Assembly: GCA_017623675.1 (NCBI GenBank)
Contig: JAGAOO010000068.1
Location: 1-55,195 of the forward strand
Direction of reading: 5' to 3'
Origin: Lachnospiraceae bacterium
Lineage (GTDB): Bacteria; Bacillota; Clostridia; Lachnospirales; Lachnospiraceae
Length of the DNA: 55,195 bases
Each line of letters opens with the position of its first letter. The stretch's first letter is position 1. The position numbers and the translations under genes were made by a program. Below are positions 1 through 8,857 of this stretch, piece by piece. A model generated the notes under the pieces. That model was not told the origin of the DNA. It was given only the letters and a program-made list of their open reading frames with translations, and did no database searches.

Positions 1-2064
1 GCAACACCTTATGTAGCAACAAAGCCAACAGCATCAGCACTCACTTATGGACAGACACTCAATCAGTCAGTATTATCAAATGGTGTAATCCATTATAGTG
101 AGACGGACAGCACGGTAGTGGCAGGAAGCTTTGCATGGGAAACTGGTACTGTAAAGCCTGCAGTTTCGGACAGTGCGACTACATTGTATAATGTTTTATT
201 TACGCCTGACGATTCAGACAATTATAAGGAAGTTACGGTGAAACTTACTGTTTCAGTAAGCAAAGCCGAAGCAACCGCATTAAATAATGCAAATAAAACA
301 TATGTATATGCAGAAAGTAAGAACGGTGAGAGCGTTAGTATTGAAGGACTTCCTGAAGATTGCGGCTCGGTATCCTATGAAATTTCTTCTATTAGTGATA
401 CAAATAACATGCTTGAGAATGTGTCAGTAGATGCCACCGGTAAGCTTACTTATGATGTAAAATCATTGAATGCATATAGTAACGGATTGTCTGCAACTGT
501 AACAGTAACGGTATCAATGCAGAATTATGAAGATTTAACTTATACATTGACTGTTGTCAGAACTGATAAGCTTGTACAGAATATCAGTGCAGAGAATATT
601 TCACTTACTTTTGGTGATAATGATACAGATATTGTTGTTACAGGAAACAAGACTGAACTCTCATATCGTGTAGTTGATGATTCAAATGAAAACGGTGATG
701 TAGTTACCGTGGATTCGACCGGAAAAGTACATATTGTTAATTCCGGAACTGCTACAGTTGAAATCAAAGCAGAGGGTTCAAGTTCATATGCAGAAGCAAT
801 CTGTGAGATTCAAGTGGCTGTTGCAAAACGAACTGTTAATGTACCTGCAAAAGACGATACTGTGTATACATATACTGGTCTTCCACAGACGTATAGTATC
901 GCAAGTAGTCCATTCTATACGATAGAGAATACAACACAGACGAATGCAGGTACTTACGATGTGGCAGTAAGCTTAATCAGTGACAATTACCAGTGGTCCG
1001 CAGTGTTGCCTGAGTATAAATTTGTGATTAAGCCTGCACAGGTTACAATTACAGCAGAAAGTCATACAGTAAAACAAGGAGATGAACTTCCTGCATTCAC
1101 ATATATTACAACAGGGCTTGTGAATGGTGAAAACCTTCCAATTACTGTAGGTGTAAGCTGTAGTGCAACAAATTCAGAAACAGTTGGAACGTATGATATT
1201 GTTGTAAGCGGACCTGCTAATGAAGGGAATTACACATATACCTATAAAAAGGGAACATTGGAAGTTCTTGCAGAGGATAATGCGCCATTTATAAAGGGCG
1301 ATGATGGTAAAATGGGTTGGGATGCTATCAGAGATGCAATCGAAGCTGCTAATAAAGGAGACACTATTGTAGTAGATATGAATGGTGCAACCGTTGTGCC
1401 GGGAGATATCATTGAGTTGGTAAGAGATAAAGGTGTTATTATATCATTTGAATTCGATAATGGTTTGACATGGACAATAGACGGAAGTACTGTTTCTGAC
1501 GGTGAAATTGGCAATATCAATTTTGATACAACAGTAGAAGATGAAAATAATTCGCTGAATAATATCCCGATTGATGTTATCAATAATATAACCGGCGAGA
1601 AGGGAACTATTGAAATATACCTTGTTCATTCCGGTGAATTTGGATTTACCGCTGTACTTAAAGCGAACCTTGGAAGCGATAATGCTGGTTATTATGCAAA
1701 TCTGTATTATTATAATCCTACAACCGGCAAGCTTGAATACATGTGTGCAGATGTGATAGCTTCAAATGGTGAGGCAGAACTGACCTTTACCCATGCATCA
1801 GATTATGTGGTTGTCATTGATGATGAAGATTTAGGTAAGAAGACACCTGATGATGACGATGATGACGATGATAATGGTGGTGGAAATAATAACAACAATA
1901 ATACTTCTGACACAGGTAATACCAAGAAAGAAGACGAGAAGGATGAAGTACCTGATACCGGAGATGCAGGAACTTTATATCTCTGGATTATGATGGTTTG
2001 TGCTGCACTTGGTATGGCAGGAGTTGCTTGTTATGAAAGACTGCAAAAAAGAAACAAAAAATAG
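1..2064 (+). CDS. Cell-wall-anchored Ig-like/MBG-domain surface protein, C-terminal part
   Basis: The frame is open from base 1, so the gene starts before the window and only its last 687 residues are seen. The visible part is a string of beta-rich Ig-like modules: a segment with a YGQTL...FAWETGT...TPDD..NY pattern, a threonine/valine-rich module, and an MBG-type domain near 1033-1275. It ends with an Asp-run and Asn-rich linker (about 1850-1905), a VPDTG sortase motif at 1948-1962, a hydrophobic span and a basic tail. This is the standard layout for covalent attachment to peptidoglycan. The protein is probably a surface adhesin; the ligand cannot be inferred. A sortase gene lies two genes downstream. 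Confidence 0.85.
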   Translation, partial: ATPYVATKPTASALTYGQTLNQSVLSNGVIHYSETDSTVVAGSFAWETGTVKPAVSDSATTLYNVLFTPDDSDNYKEVTVKLTVSVSKAEATALNNANKTYVYAESKNGESVSIEGLPEDCGSVSYEISSISDTNNMLENVSVDATGKLTYDVKSLNAYSNGLSATVTVTVSMQNYEDLTYTLTVVRTDKLVQNISAENISLTFGDNDTDIVVTGNKTELSYRVVDDSNENGDVVTVDSTGKVHIVNSGTATVEIKAEGSSSYAEAICEIQVAVAKRTVNVPAKDDTVYTYTGLPQTYSIASSPFYTIENTTQTNAGTYDVAVSLISDNYQWSAVLPEYKFVIKPAQVTITAESHTVKQGDELPAFTYITTGLVNGENLPITVGVSCSATNSETVGTYDIVVSGPANEGNYTYTYKKGTLEVLAEDNAPFIKGDDGKMGWDAIRDAIEAANKGDTIVVDMNGATVVPGDIIELVRDKGVIISFEFDNGLTWTIDGSTVSDGEIGNINFDTTVEDENNSLNNIPIDVINNITGEKGTIEIYLVHSGEFGFTAVLKANLGSDNAGYYANLYYYNPTTGKLEYMCADVIASNGEAELTFTHASDYVVVIDDEDLGKKTPDDDDDDDDNGGGNNNNNNTSDTGNTKKEDEKDEVPDTGDAGTLYLWIMMVCAALGMAGVACYERLQKRNKK

Positions 2065-2083
2065 GTAGTGTAAAAGGGGTTTT

Positions 2084-2380
2084 ATGGATTTTAACAATAT
2101 GGATTATAGCTTCTTTGACCTGGATGTAGATGATTTCGAATATGAAGAAGCTACCGGGAAATTGACAATAGACTGCAAATACAGGGGTGAAGAGAATACA
2201 AAGATTGTATTTCGTGGCGTTGTTAATACGGAGTTTTTGTCAATTCTTCCGGTTCATACTATCGAATATATCTATATTGACCGGGATACAGAGAAGGAAA
2301 AAGGTCGTTTTGAGATTCATTTGAAACGATTGATTGAAAAAGCAACGGTATGGGCAGATAGCGTGGAAATAGTACGCTAA
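2084..2380 (+). CDS. Small acidic protein of unknown function
   Basis: This 98-residue protein starts 19 bases after the surface protein and has an AAAGGGG-type ribosome-binding site. It is acidic, soluble-looking and predicted to be beta-rich (alternating charged and aromatic residues), with no signal peptide or membrane span. I do not recognise the family. Its position between a sortase substrate and a sortase suggests a role in surface protein export or assembly, but that is inference from context only. Confidence 0.6.
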   Translation: MDFNNMDYSFFDLDVDDFEYEEATGKLTIDCKYRGEENTKIVFRGVVNTEFLSILPVHTIEYIYIDRDTEKEKGRFEIHLKRLIEKATVWADSVEIVR

Positions 2381-2414
2381 TACCTGTAAAAGCAAACGAA
2401 GTAAGGAAACTGAA

Positions 2415-3371
2415 ATGAAAAAACATAATAAAAGCAGTAGTAAACTGTTACGTTTTTTTCAACGAGTGGGTGGCAGTTGTCGCCCGCTCGTTTCCTATGT
2501 GAAGGAGCACATCTTGTTTTCTGTCTTTGCTATGATATTTATTGTCAGCGCATCCATGCTTCTGATAAGTACGGTAAAAAGACATGCTGATACAAAAGAA
2601 GCAGAGGAACAACAGGTTGTTTTATCGGATGAAAAAGAGATGGCATCTGTTATGCCGGATTTCAAAGATGGATTACCCAAAGCGGGTGTGGCAGAAATAC
2701 TAGATGATTTTGATTACGAAGCTATTGCGAAGATAGATCCGTTTTATACAACACAGATTATGACAAAGTATCAGTCTTTATATGAGACGAACAGCGATAT
2801 GATAGGATGGTTGTATATTAAGGATACCGTAATAGATTATCCCGTGATGCAGACACCGGAGGATGAAAACTATTATCTGACAAGGGACTTTTATCATAAT
2901 GAAAATTCCAACGGAACATTGATTATGGATACAGATTCTGTTGTGGGAGTAGGAATTGCTGATAATGAGTATTCTAATGGTCAGAGACCATCTACCAATC
3001 TAATTATTCATGGTCACACTATGAGAAACGGTGATATGTTTGGCTCACTTGACTTATATGCGGATGAGGCATATGGAAAAACTCATGCTATCATTTGTTT
3101 TGATTCCCTCTATGAAGAACGTGAATATGAACTGATAGCGGTATTTTATTCGCAAGTTTATAATAAGAGCGATGATGTGTTTAAGTATTACAAGTTTTTC
3201 CAAGCAGATACACAGGCGGAGTTTGATGATTGGTACAACAATATTAAACTAATGTCTTTATATGATACCGGAGTTGAAGCGGAGTATGGAGATGAGTTTA
3301 TTACTTTGAGCTGCTGTGCCTATCATGTAGAAGATGGAAGATTTGTTGTAGTAGGTAGAAGAATTAAGTAA
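2415..3371 (+). CDS. Class B sortase
   Basis: A 318-residue sortase that would cleave a cell-wall sorting signal and join the protein to a peptidoglycan amine on the outer face of the membrane. A basic N-terminus is followed by one membrane anchor (about residues 32-52). The catalytic domain holds SDMIGWLYI and DYPVMQ, typical of class B sortases. The likely catalytic His is H201 in IIHGHTM, the Cys is C301 in TLSCCAY, and the Arg is R309 in DGRFVVVGR. Length and order suit a SrtB-like enzyme. The neighbouring substrate carries VPDTG, closer to LPXTG than to the NPQTN motif of staphylococcal SrtB, so the pairing is plausible but not proven. Confidence 0.88.
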   Translation: MKKHNKSSSKLLRFFQRVGGSCRPLVSYVKEHILFSVFAMIFIVSASMLLISTVKRHADTKEAEEQQVVLSDEKEMASVMPDFKDGLPKAGVAEILDDFDYEAIAKIDPFYTTQIMTKYQSLYETNSDMIGWLYIKDTVIDYPVMQTPEDENYYLTRDFYHNENSNGTLIMDTDSVVGVGIADNEYSNGQRPSTNLIIHGHTMRNGDMFGSLDLYADEAYGKTHAIICFDSLYEEREYELIAVFYSQVYNKSDDVFKYYKFFQADTQAEFDDWYNNIKLMSLYDTGVEAEYGDEFITLSCCAYHVEDGRFVVVGRRIK

Positions 3372-3408
3372 TTATATATGGAAAGAGATACAGGTATTTT
3401 TGTGTTGA

Positions 3409-3642
3409 TTATGTATTAGCGTTGCAGATAATGGTATCGGGATTGCTCCGGAATATCAGGATAAGATGTTTGAACGTTTTTATCGTGTGGACAAGAGTCA
3501 TTCCAAGCAGTCAGGCGGAACCGGACTTAGATTATCAATTGTTAAGCATGCAGTAAAGCATCATAATGATAAGATTGCCGTGGATAGTAAGTTGGGTAAA
3601 GGAACTACTATATCTGTTGAGTTTCAAAAGAATAAAGGATAA
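3409..3642 (+). pseudogene. Histidine kinase C-terminal remnant
   Basis: A reading frame of about 77 codons closes with TAA at 3640-3642. It encodes the end of a HATPase_c domain: the G1 box ADNGIGI, the F box MFERFYRVDKSH, and a G2 box GGTGLRLSIVKH, where the second glycine of the usual GTGLGLS is replaced by arginine. A stop at 3406-3408 lies immediately upstream and no sensor, dimerisation domain or N box precedes it. I read it as the tail of a two-component sensor left by deletion. No response regulator is seen nearby. Confidence 0.75.
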
Positions 3643-3705
3643 GGTCATAAAAAACATTGGTTAATAGTTGATTTTTTGAAGCGTTGATGCGATTGAAGGA
3701 ATATA

Positions 3706-4485
3706 ATGAGAAAGAAGCAGTATAGCTCAATTCATTCAATCAGAGGAGTTGTACGTCCGGCTTTTCAGATGGCGGTAGACGATGACTTAATTCGCAAGAA
3801 TCCGTTTGGATTTGAACTCGCTTCAGTAGTTGTAAATGACAGTGTAACAAGAGAAGCTGTTACAAGAAAGCAGGAGCGAGATTTCTTAAAATTCATAAAG
3901 GAAGATAAGCATTTTTGCAAATACTATGATGGTATTTATATTCTGTTCAATACGGGGCTTCGTATTTCGGAGTTTTGTGGGCTTACTATTTCTGATATTC
4001 AATTTAATGATATGAAGATTAGGGTGGATCATCAGTTACAGAGAAAGCGTAATATGGAATATTCTATTGAAGAACCGAAAACAGAAAGTGGTGTGCGGTT
4101 TGTTCCAATGACTGAAGAAGTGGCAGCATGTTTCAAAAGAATCATTGCTAATCGTCCACGACCAACAGTAGAACCTATGATTCAAGGATATACAGGATTT
4201 TTGTTCTTGGATAAAAATGACAGACCAATGGTTGCTTTGCATTGGGAAAAGTATATGAAGCACATCAGAGATAAATATAATAGTATTTATAAGATTCAGA
4301 TGCCTAAGATAACACCGCATGTGTGTCGTCATACGTTTTGTTCGAATATGGCAAAATCCGGCATGAATCCCAAGACTCTACAGTATATCATGGGGCACTC
4401 AGATATAAGTGTTACTTTGAACACATATACCCATGTGAACTTTGAGGATGCACAAGATGAAATGCGAAGAGTTGCGGGAGCCTGA
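3706..4485 (+). pseudogene. Tyrosine recombinase/integrase, N-terminally truncated
   Basis: The 259 residues cover part of the core-binding domain and the whole catalytic domain of a Tn916-type tyrosine integrase. Visible catalytic residues are R86 (NTGLRISEF), K125 (EPKTESGVR), H205 and R208 (PHVCRHTF), H231 (MGHSDIS) and nucleophile Y241 (LNTYTHVN). Full-length relatives have roughly 350-410 residues, so the arm-binding N-terminus is missing; an in-frame stop (3703-3705) abuts the ATG. The catalytic core is intact, but loss of the N-terminus makes normal recombination unlikely. With the kinase remnant it suggests the relic of an integrated element. Confidence 0.75.
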
Positions 4486-4494
4486 AAAAAGTCG

Positions 4495-4527
4495 AGTGGT
4501 AAGCGCAAACAGTTTACCACTTTTTTT
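4495..4527 (+). terminator. Rho-independent terminator after the truncated integrase
   Basis: AGTGGTAA (4495-4502) and TTACCACT (4514-4521) form a perfect 8-bp stem with an 11-base loop, followed by a run of seven T. A second TTACCACTTTT copy follows at once. Confidence 0.65.
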
Positions 4528-4540
4528 ACCACTTTTGCAG

Positions 4541-4580
4541 GGAAAGATATGCCAAGATATGCCAAGATATGCCAAGTTAG
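4541..4580. repeat. Tandem 10-bp repeat, about 3.5 copies
   Basis: GCCAAGATAT occurs at 4551-4560 and 4561-4570, with a diverged copy at 4571-4580 (GCCAAGTTAG) and a partial one at 4541-4550. It lies just beyond the integrase gene, where Int arm-type sites or an attachment site would be expected; function is inferred from position. Confidence 0.6.
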
Positions 4581-4651
4581 GGTATAAAATCAGGAATCTG
4601 AAAATGCTTGAAAACACTGGAAAATAGCGTATTTAAAGGAGTTTTTATAGA

Positions 4652-5116
4652 ATGATTAAAATATTATTTATTTGCCACGGCAACATTTGTCGTTCCCCCA
4701 TGGCGGAATTCTGGTTCCGCCATCTGGTGGAGCAGGCAGGTTTATCCAACGAAATAGAAGTAGCGTCGGCGGCTACCAGTTCCGAAGAAATCTGGAACGG
4801 TGTGGGGAACCCGGTGCACACCGGAACCCGGAATCTGCTGAGGCGGTATGGAATTTCCGTGGAAGGGAAACGGGCGCAGCAGCTTACGAAGAAAGACTAT
4901 CAATCTTATGATTACCTAATTGGCATGGATCAATGGAATATGCGGAATATGAAACGCATCCTGGGTGATGACCCGGAACACAAGCTAAGTCTTCTCTTGG
5001 ATTACAGTGAACATCCAAGAGATATTGCAGACCCATGGTATACAGGAGATTTTGAACAGACCTTTTCTGATATTGATGAAGGCTGTAAAGCACTTCTGCA
5101 ATACTTAATGAATTAG
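4652..5116 (+). CDS. Low-molecular-weight protein tyrosine phosphatase
   Basis: This 154-residue cytoplasmic enzyme has the LMW-PTP active-site loop at its N-terminus: C8 and R14 in CHGNICRS, a CX5R motif, and the general acid D127 in ADPWYTGDF. These residues place it firmly in the family that hydrolyses phosphotyrosine. The start has an AAAGGAG site 8 bases upstream. In Gram-positive bacteria such enzymes often oppose tyrosine kinases of capsule or stress pathways; no kinase is adjacent, so the substrate is unknown. It is the first ordinary gene after the accessory island. Confidence 0.9.
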   Translation: MIKILFICHGNICRSPMAEFWFRHLVEQAGLSNEIEVASAATSSEEIWNGVGNPVHTGTRNLLRRYGISVEGKRAQQLTKKDYQSYDYLIGMDQWNMRNMKRILGDDPEHKLSLLLDYSEHPRDIADPWYTGDFEQTFSDIDEGCKALLQYLMN

Positions 5117-5210
5117 GTCTGAGACCGTATTTATATTTGCTACGGAATAGAACAGTGTAACGATATTGTAGATATAAGGCATGATATAAGGAGTTCTGCG
5201 GAAGAATGCG

Positions 5211-5239
5211 TTGACAAATAAAATATCCCATAATAGAAT
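5211..5239 (+). promoter_or_regulatory. Sigma-A-type promoter of the AI-2E permease gene
   Basis: TTGACA at 5211-5216 and TAGAAT at 5234-5239 are separated by 17 bases. Transcription would begin near 5246, which rules out the in-frame ATG at 5245 as start and supports the ATG at 5344. Confidence 0.7.
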
Positions 5240-5343
5240 TAATTTTGCATTCATACACAGAAAACGAAACAGTGTTAACTGGGAACGAAATGGGTTTTAT
5301 CACTGTTGAAACCTATGTAAAGATAAAAGATAGGAGTTTCTTT

Positions 5344-6546
5344 ATGAAAAAATGGGAAGAGATTTTAGAAAAAAGATGGGTGGCAAATCTGGTAGCAGTC
5401 TGTGGCGGTGTCCTTTTATACATGCTGCTGGATAATTTCGGCATCATATCTGAGAAAGTCGTTGCAATATTTAGAATGTTGTCTCCGATTATTGTCGGTT
5501 TGGTAATGGCGTATTTGATTGATCCCATTGCTAAATTTTTTGACCAAAAGGTGTTTCGAATGTTGAAAGATGAAAGCAGGCGATGGGGGTTATCCGTAAT
5601 TTTTGCAATTATTTTTGTGGTGATTCTGATTGCTCTCTTCATAATCTCTCTTGTACCGTCCTTGATTGACAGCTTTAATTTATTAGTTGCGAATCTGGAG
5701 AACTATGCAGCCAATATAGACGGTATAATAGCAAAGATAAATGACTTGGGCATACCGTTGAATTTAAAACTGAATTTGGTCGATATCATAGAATATATTG
5801 AAGATACAACAGATGACTTGTTGAATTATATTGTAAAGAACATGAACGTAATTTTGAAAACCTCACAAAATATTGGCGTTTCTCTTTTTAACGGGGCCGT
5901 AGGTTTTATTTTTGGTATTTACTTTCTACTTGGGAAAAAGAACCTTTTGGCAGGAGGAAATGAACTGCGACAGGCGGCAATGAAGGAACAGACATTTCAA
6001 AAACATAATGAATTCTGGAATCGTTGTCATGAGATATTTATTCGCTATATCGGCTACAATCTGTTGGATGGAATGATTGTGGGTGTCGTGAATGGAATCG
6101 TTATGTTAATTTTGCAAATGCCATATGTGACTTTGATTTCCGTTGTGGTGGGAGTTACCAATCTTTTGCCAACCTTTGGTCCGATAATTGGTGCTGTAAT
6201 TGGAGCATTTATACTTGTTCTGAACAGACCGGTCTATGCACTTTGGTTCTTGATTTTGACGATTGTTTTACAGACGGTTGACGGTTATGTTCTGAAACCG
6301 AAAATGTTTGGAGGTTCTATGGGTATTCCTCCGGTATGGACGTTGATTGCAATTATTATCGGCGGGAAATTGTTTGGTGTCATGGGAATTTTTCTGGCAA
6401 TCCCGGTTGCGGCAGTTATTTCATTTTTGTATAAAGAGCGCTTCCTGCCTTGGCTGAAAAATAGAAAACAGACTTCTGAAAAAGAGGAACCGGTGGAGAG
6501 CGTAGCGGACAGTGTAGAGGAAAGTGAACAGGATGTAAGCAGTTAA
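5344..6546 (+). CDS. AI-2E family (PerM/YdiK-like) membrane permease
   Basis: A 400-residue integral membrane protein. Two hydrophobic segments lie near the N-terminus, then a third, a long amphipathic middle region, and a cluster of spans in the C-terminal half, ending in an acidic tail rich in Glu and Ser. Conserved-looking stretches are PIIVGLVMAYLIDP, TNLLPTFGPIIGAVIGA and the final GIPPVWTL...FGVMGIFLAIPVAA region, all characteristic of the AI-2E transporter family. Members have been linked to autoinducer export or to sodium/proton exchange, so the substrate is open. The ATG at 5344 has a TAGGAG site; an in-frame ATG at 5245 overlaps the promoter start point. Confidence 0.85.
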   Translation: MKKWEEILEKRWVANLVAVCGGVLLYMLLDNFGIISEKVVAIFRMLSPIIVGLVMAYLIDPIAKFFDQKVFRMLKDESRRWGLSVIFAIIFVVILIALFIISLVPSLIDSFNLLVANLENYAANIDGIIAKINDLGIPLNLKLNLVDIIEYIEDTTDDLLNYIVKNMNVILKTSQNIGVSLFNGAVGFIFGIYFLLGKKNLLAGGNELRQAAMKEQTFQKHNEFWNRCHEIFIRYIGYNLLDGMIVGVVNGIVMLILQMPYVTLISVVVGVTNLLPTFGPIIGAVIGAFILVLNRPVYALWFLILTIVLQTVDGYVLKPKMFGGSMGIPPVWTLIAIIIGGKLFGVMGIFLAIPVAAVISFLYKERFLPWLKNRKQTSEKEEPVESVADSVEESEQDVSS

Positions 6547-6574
6547 AAAATGATAGTGCATTTTGCATAAAAAC

Positions 6575-6603
6575 TTGATTATTTTTTGAAAAAATTGTAT
6601 AAT
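6575..6603 (+). promoter_or_regulatory. Promoter of the chemotaxis receptor gene
   Basis: TTGATT (6575-6580), a 17-base spacer and TATAAT (6598-6603). A possible start codon at 6602 lies inside the -10 box, so translation must begin downstream. Confidence 0.75.
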
Positions 6604-6685
6604 GTACACATATTACCTCACTGGCAGAATGAATGAAATTCATAAAAGTGAAAACCGGAAAAAAGTAAGACAGGGGGAGAGGAAT

Positions 6686-8386
6686 ATGGAACAGAAGAAG
6701 GTAGGGTTTGTACACTCCATTCGGAGTCGTATCATTTTATTGGTTGCAGTAACGATTGTAATCAATGCAGTTTTGGTATGGGTTATGATTCAGCCCAAGA
6801 TTTCCAAGAGTTTTTCCACAACCCAGGAAAGCTACATGGAGGATATGGCGATTTCTTATGGGAAGATGCTTGGTAACTATGTGGATGAAGGCGGTTTGGA
6901 GATTATATCCACGCCGGAGATTCAGAGTATGTTAAGTGAGATTCAGATTAATGGAAAAGAAAGCAGTTATGCATATGTGGTTAATCTGGATGGAATTATG
7001 TTATATCATCCGACTGCGGAAAAGATAGGTGTCTCTGTAGAGAATTCCGTAGTAAAAGGTGTTTTGGCAGACATTGCGGAAGGAAAACCACAGAAAACTG
7101 CCGTTTATGAATATGATTTCCGTGGGGCAATTAAGTATGCCGGTGTTTATCCGGATGTAGAACGTGGATTTTTATTAATTATTTCTTCTGATAAGGCAGA
7201 AATTAATAAAGAGATTAATGCCATTATTATTACTATGTTTCTAAGTACATTGATAGCACTTGTAATTGGTATTGTATTTGCGGTGATTATATCTAGTGTT
7301 ATTACCAAACCGATTAAGGAAATGTCCGGTATCACCAATCGTTTCTCAACCCTGGATTTGCGGAAAGATGAGAATCAGGATCGTATGGATAACCGGAAGG
7401 ATGAAGTTGGTTTAATGGGCCGTTCATTAAATGAACTTCGAAATCAGTTTGAAGAGGTAGTTACATATATTAAATTGCAAAGTGGTCATTTGTATGAGGC
7501 GGCTACCGAGTTAGATGAACATGCCAAGGAGACAGCTAACAATCTGGAGCAGGTGGAAAAGGCTGTATATGAGATTGCAGAAGGTGCAAGCTCTCAGGCA
7601 GAAGAAACGCAGAATGCAACAGAAAATGTTATCCAGATGGGTAAAATGGTACAAGCAACCAATAATGAAGTAGAAAACTTATTTGGTTATGCAAATGAAA
7701 TGAAGGCTTCCGGAGATGAAGCTTCCAGAAGCTTGAAAGAGTTAGATGCAATCAATGATAAGGCAAAGGAATCCATTGATTTGATTTATCGACAGACAAA
7801 TAATACCAATGAATCGGCATTGAAGATTCGGGAAGCAACAGAATTGATAACATTTATTGCAGAACAGACGAATCTGTTGTCATTGAATGCGTCCATTGAG
7901 GCGGCAAGAGCCGGAGAGCAGGGACGTGGTTTTGCAGTTGTAGCGGCACAGATTCAAAAGCTGGCGGAACAATCCAATGATTCAGCCAGACAGATTGGGG
8001 AAATTATTACCTTGTTGATTGAAGATTCCAATGAAGCTGTAGGAACCATGAATGAAGTAATGGAAATCATGGAAGAGCAGAATAAGAATATTCAACAGAT
8101 AGAAACTCAGTTTGAACGGTTATATGAGCAGATTGATATGTCAATGTCAGGAGTAGGCAATATTTCAGATAAAACACAGGTTTTAGACAAAGCACGCGTC
8201 AATGTAGTGGATATCGTACAGAATCTGACTGCCATTGCACAGGAGAATGCAGCAAGTACGGAAGAAACCTCTGCATCGGTATCTGAAGTCAGCGATATTG
8301 TAAAACAGATTTCTGAGAGTGTCAATGAACTTCGGGCTATTGCAGAAGAGCTGGAGGCTCATATCGGTAAATTTGTTGTAGAATAG
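6686..8386 (+). CDS. Methyl-accepting chemotaxis protein
   Basis: A 566-residue transmembrane chemoreceptor. Order: first membrane span about residues 14-36, an extracellular Cache-type sensor of about 140 residues containing [17 protein letters not shown], a second span about 178-204, a HAMP linker, then a long helical signalling domain. The hairpin tip at about 391-420 ([20 protein letters not shown], followed by [11 protein letters not shown]) is the CheA/CheW contact region and is fully conserved. There is no C-terminal CheR/CheB docking pentapeptide. The ATG at 6686 is chosen because a GGGGGAGAGG site precedes it. The ligand is unknown. It appears monocistronic. Confidence 0.93.
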   Translation: MEQKKVGFVHSIRSRIILLVAVTIVINAVLVWVMIQPKISKSFSTTQESYMEDMAISYGKMLGNYVDEGGLEIISTPEIQSMLSEIQINGKESSYAYVVNLDGIMLYHPTAEKIGVSVENSVVKGVLADIAEGKPQKTAVYEYDFRGAIKYAGVYPDVERGFLLIISSDKAEINKEINAIIITMFLSTLIALVIGIVFAVIISSVITKPIKEMSGITNRFSTLDLRKDENQDRMDNRKDEVGLMGRSLNELRNQFEEVVTYIKLQSGHLYEAATELDEHAKETANNLEQVEKAVYEIAEGASSQAEETQNATENVIQMGKMVQATNNEVENLFGYANEMKASGDEASRSLKELDAINDKAKESIDLIYRQTNNTNESALKIREATELITFIAEQTNLLSLNASIEAARAGEQGRGFAVVAAQIQKLAEQSNDSARQIGEIITLLIEDSNEAVGTMNEVMEIMEEQNKNIQQIETQFERLYEQIDMSMSGVGNISDKTQVLDKARVNVVDIVQNLTAIAQENAASTEETSASVSEVSDIVKQISESVNELRAIAEELEAHIGKFVVE

Positions 8387-8434
8387 GCCGTAAACAAAAT
8401 GATAGATATGAAAAGAAATTCGTAGATTTTTGCG

Positions 8435-8463
8435 TTGACAAACAGGTATTTTTATGCTAATTT
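8435..8463 (+). promoter_or_regulatory. Promoter of the leuA T-box leader
   Basis: TTGACA (8435-8440), 17-base spacer and TAATTT (8458-8463), placed so that the transcript begins just before the T-box stem I. Confidence 0.6.
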
Positions 8464-8469
8464 CATAGT

Positions 8470-8752
8470 ATATTTTAGAAATGCAATGACAAGGAGTAGT
8501 AGGACTTAAGAAGTATTCAGAGAGCTGTTGGTGGGTGTGAAACAGTTATGGATTGAGTTTGAACTGGCCTTTGAGCAGCAGGCTGAAATTAGAGTAGGCT
8601 TCGCCGGAACCTGACCGTTACAACAGGAAGATATAAAGCCTAAACTGTATTGACAGGCTCGTATCTGTGAGAGTGCATACGATAAGTATGAATTAGAGTG
8701 GTACCGCGCAAGTTCCTTGCGTCTCTAAGTATGGAGACGCAAGGATTTTCTT
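8470..8752 (+). promoter_or_regulatory. T-box leader, leucine-specific (predicted CUG specifier)
   Basis: The conserved T-box sequence AGAGTGGTACCGCG is at 8695-8708 and is followed by a strong terminator: CCTTGCGTCTC (8715-8725) pairs with GAGACGCAAGG (8734-8744), then ATTTTCTT. Stem I can be folded from AAGG/CCTT below and ACTTAA/TTGAGT above a specifier loop, with AGTAG on the 5' side and GAA-CTG-G on the 3' side. CTG at 8564-8566 would be the specifier codon, reading leucine, which fits the leuA gene downstream. Uncharged tRNA-Leu should stabilise the antiterminator and switch leuA on. Confidence 0.9.
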
Positions 8753-8857
8753 ATGTTTACGTAAAATTACGTGAGAATTTGTGTTGTAAAGGCGAAGCAG
8801 ACGATTAGTAGGAAGTCATTTGTGAAATGAAAGTAATCGGATAAGGAGGTAAACGAA

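Noticed and set aside
4442-4627. Small ORF over the integrase end and 10-bp repeats
   Set aside because: Its protein is mostly a translation of the terminator hairpin and tandem repeats, with no ribosome-binding site.
5245-5343. Upstream ATG start for the AI-2E permease
   Set aside because: The ATG at 5245 falls at the predicted transcription start of the TTGACA/TAGAAT promoter and has no ribosome-binding site; 5344 has one.
6602-6685. N-terminal extension of the chemotaxis receptor
   Set aside because: The upstream ATG overlaps the TATAAT box, so it would not be in the mRNA. The added residues have no signal or domain features.
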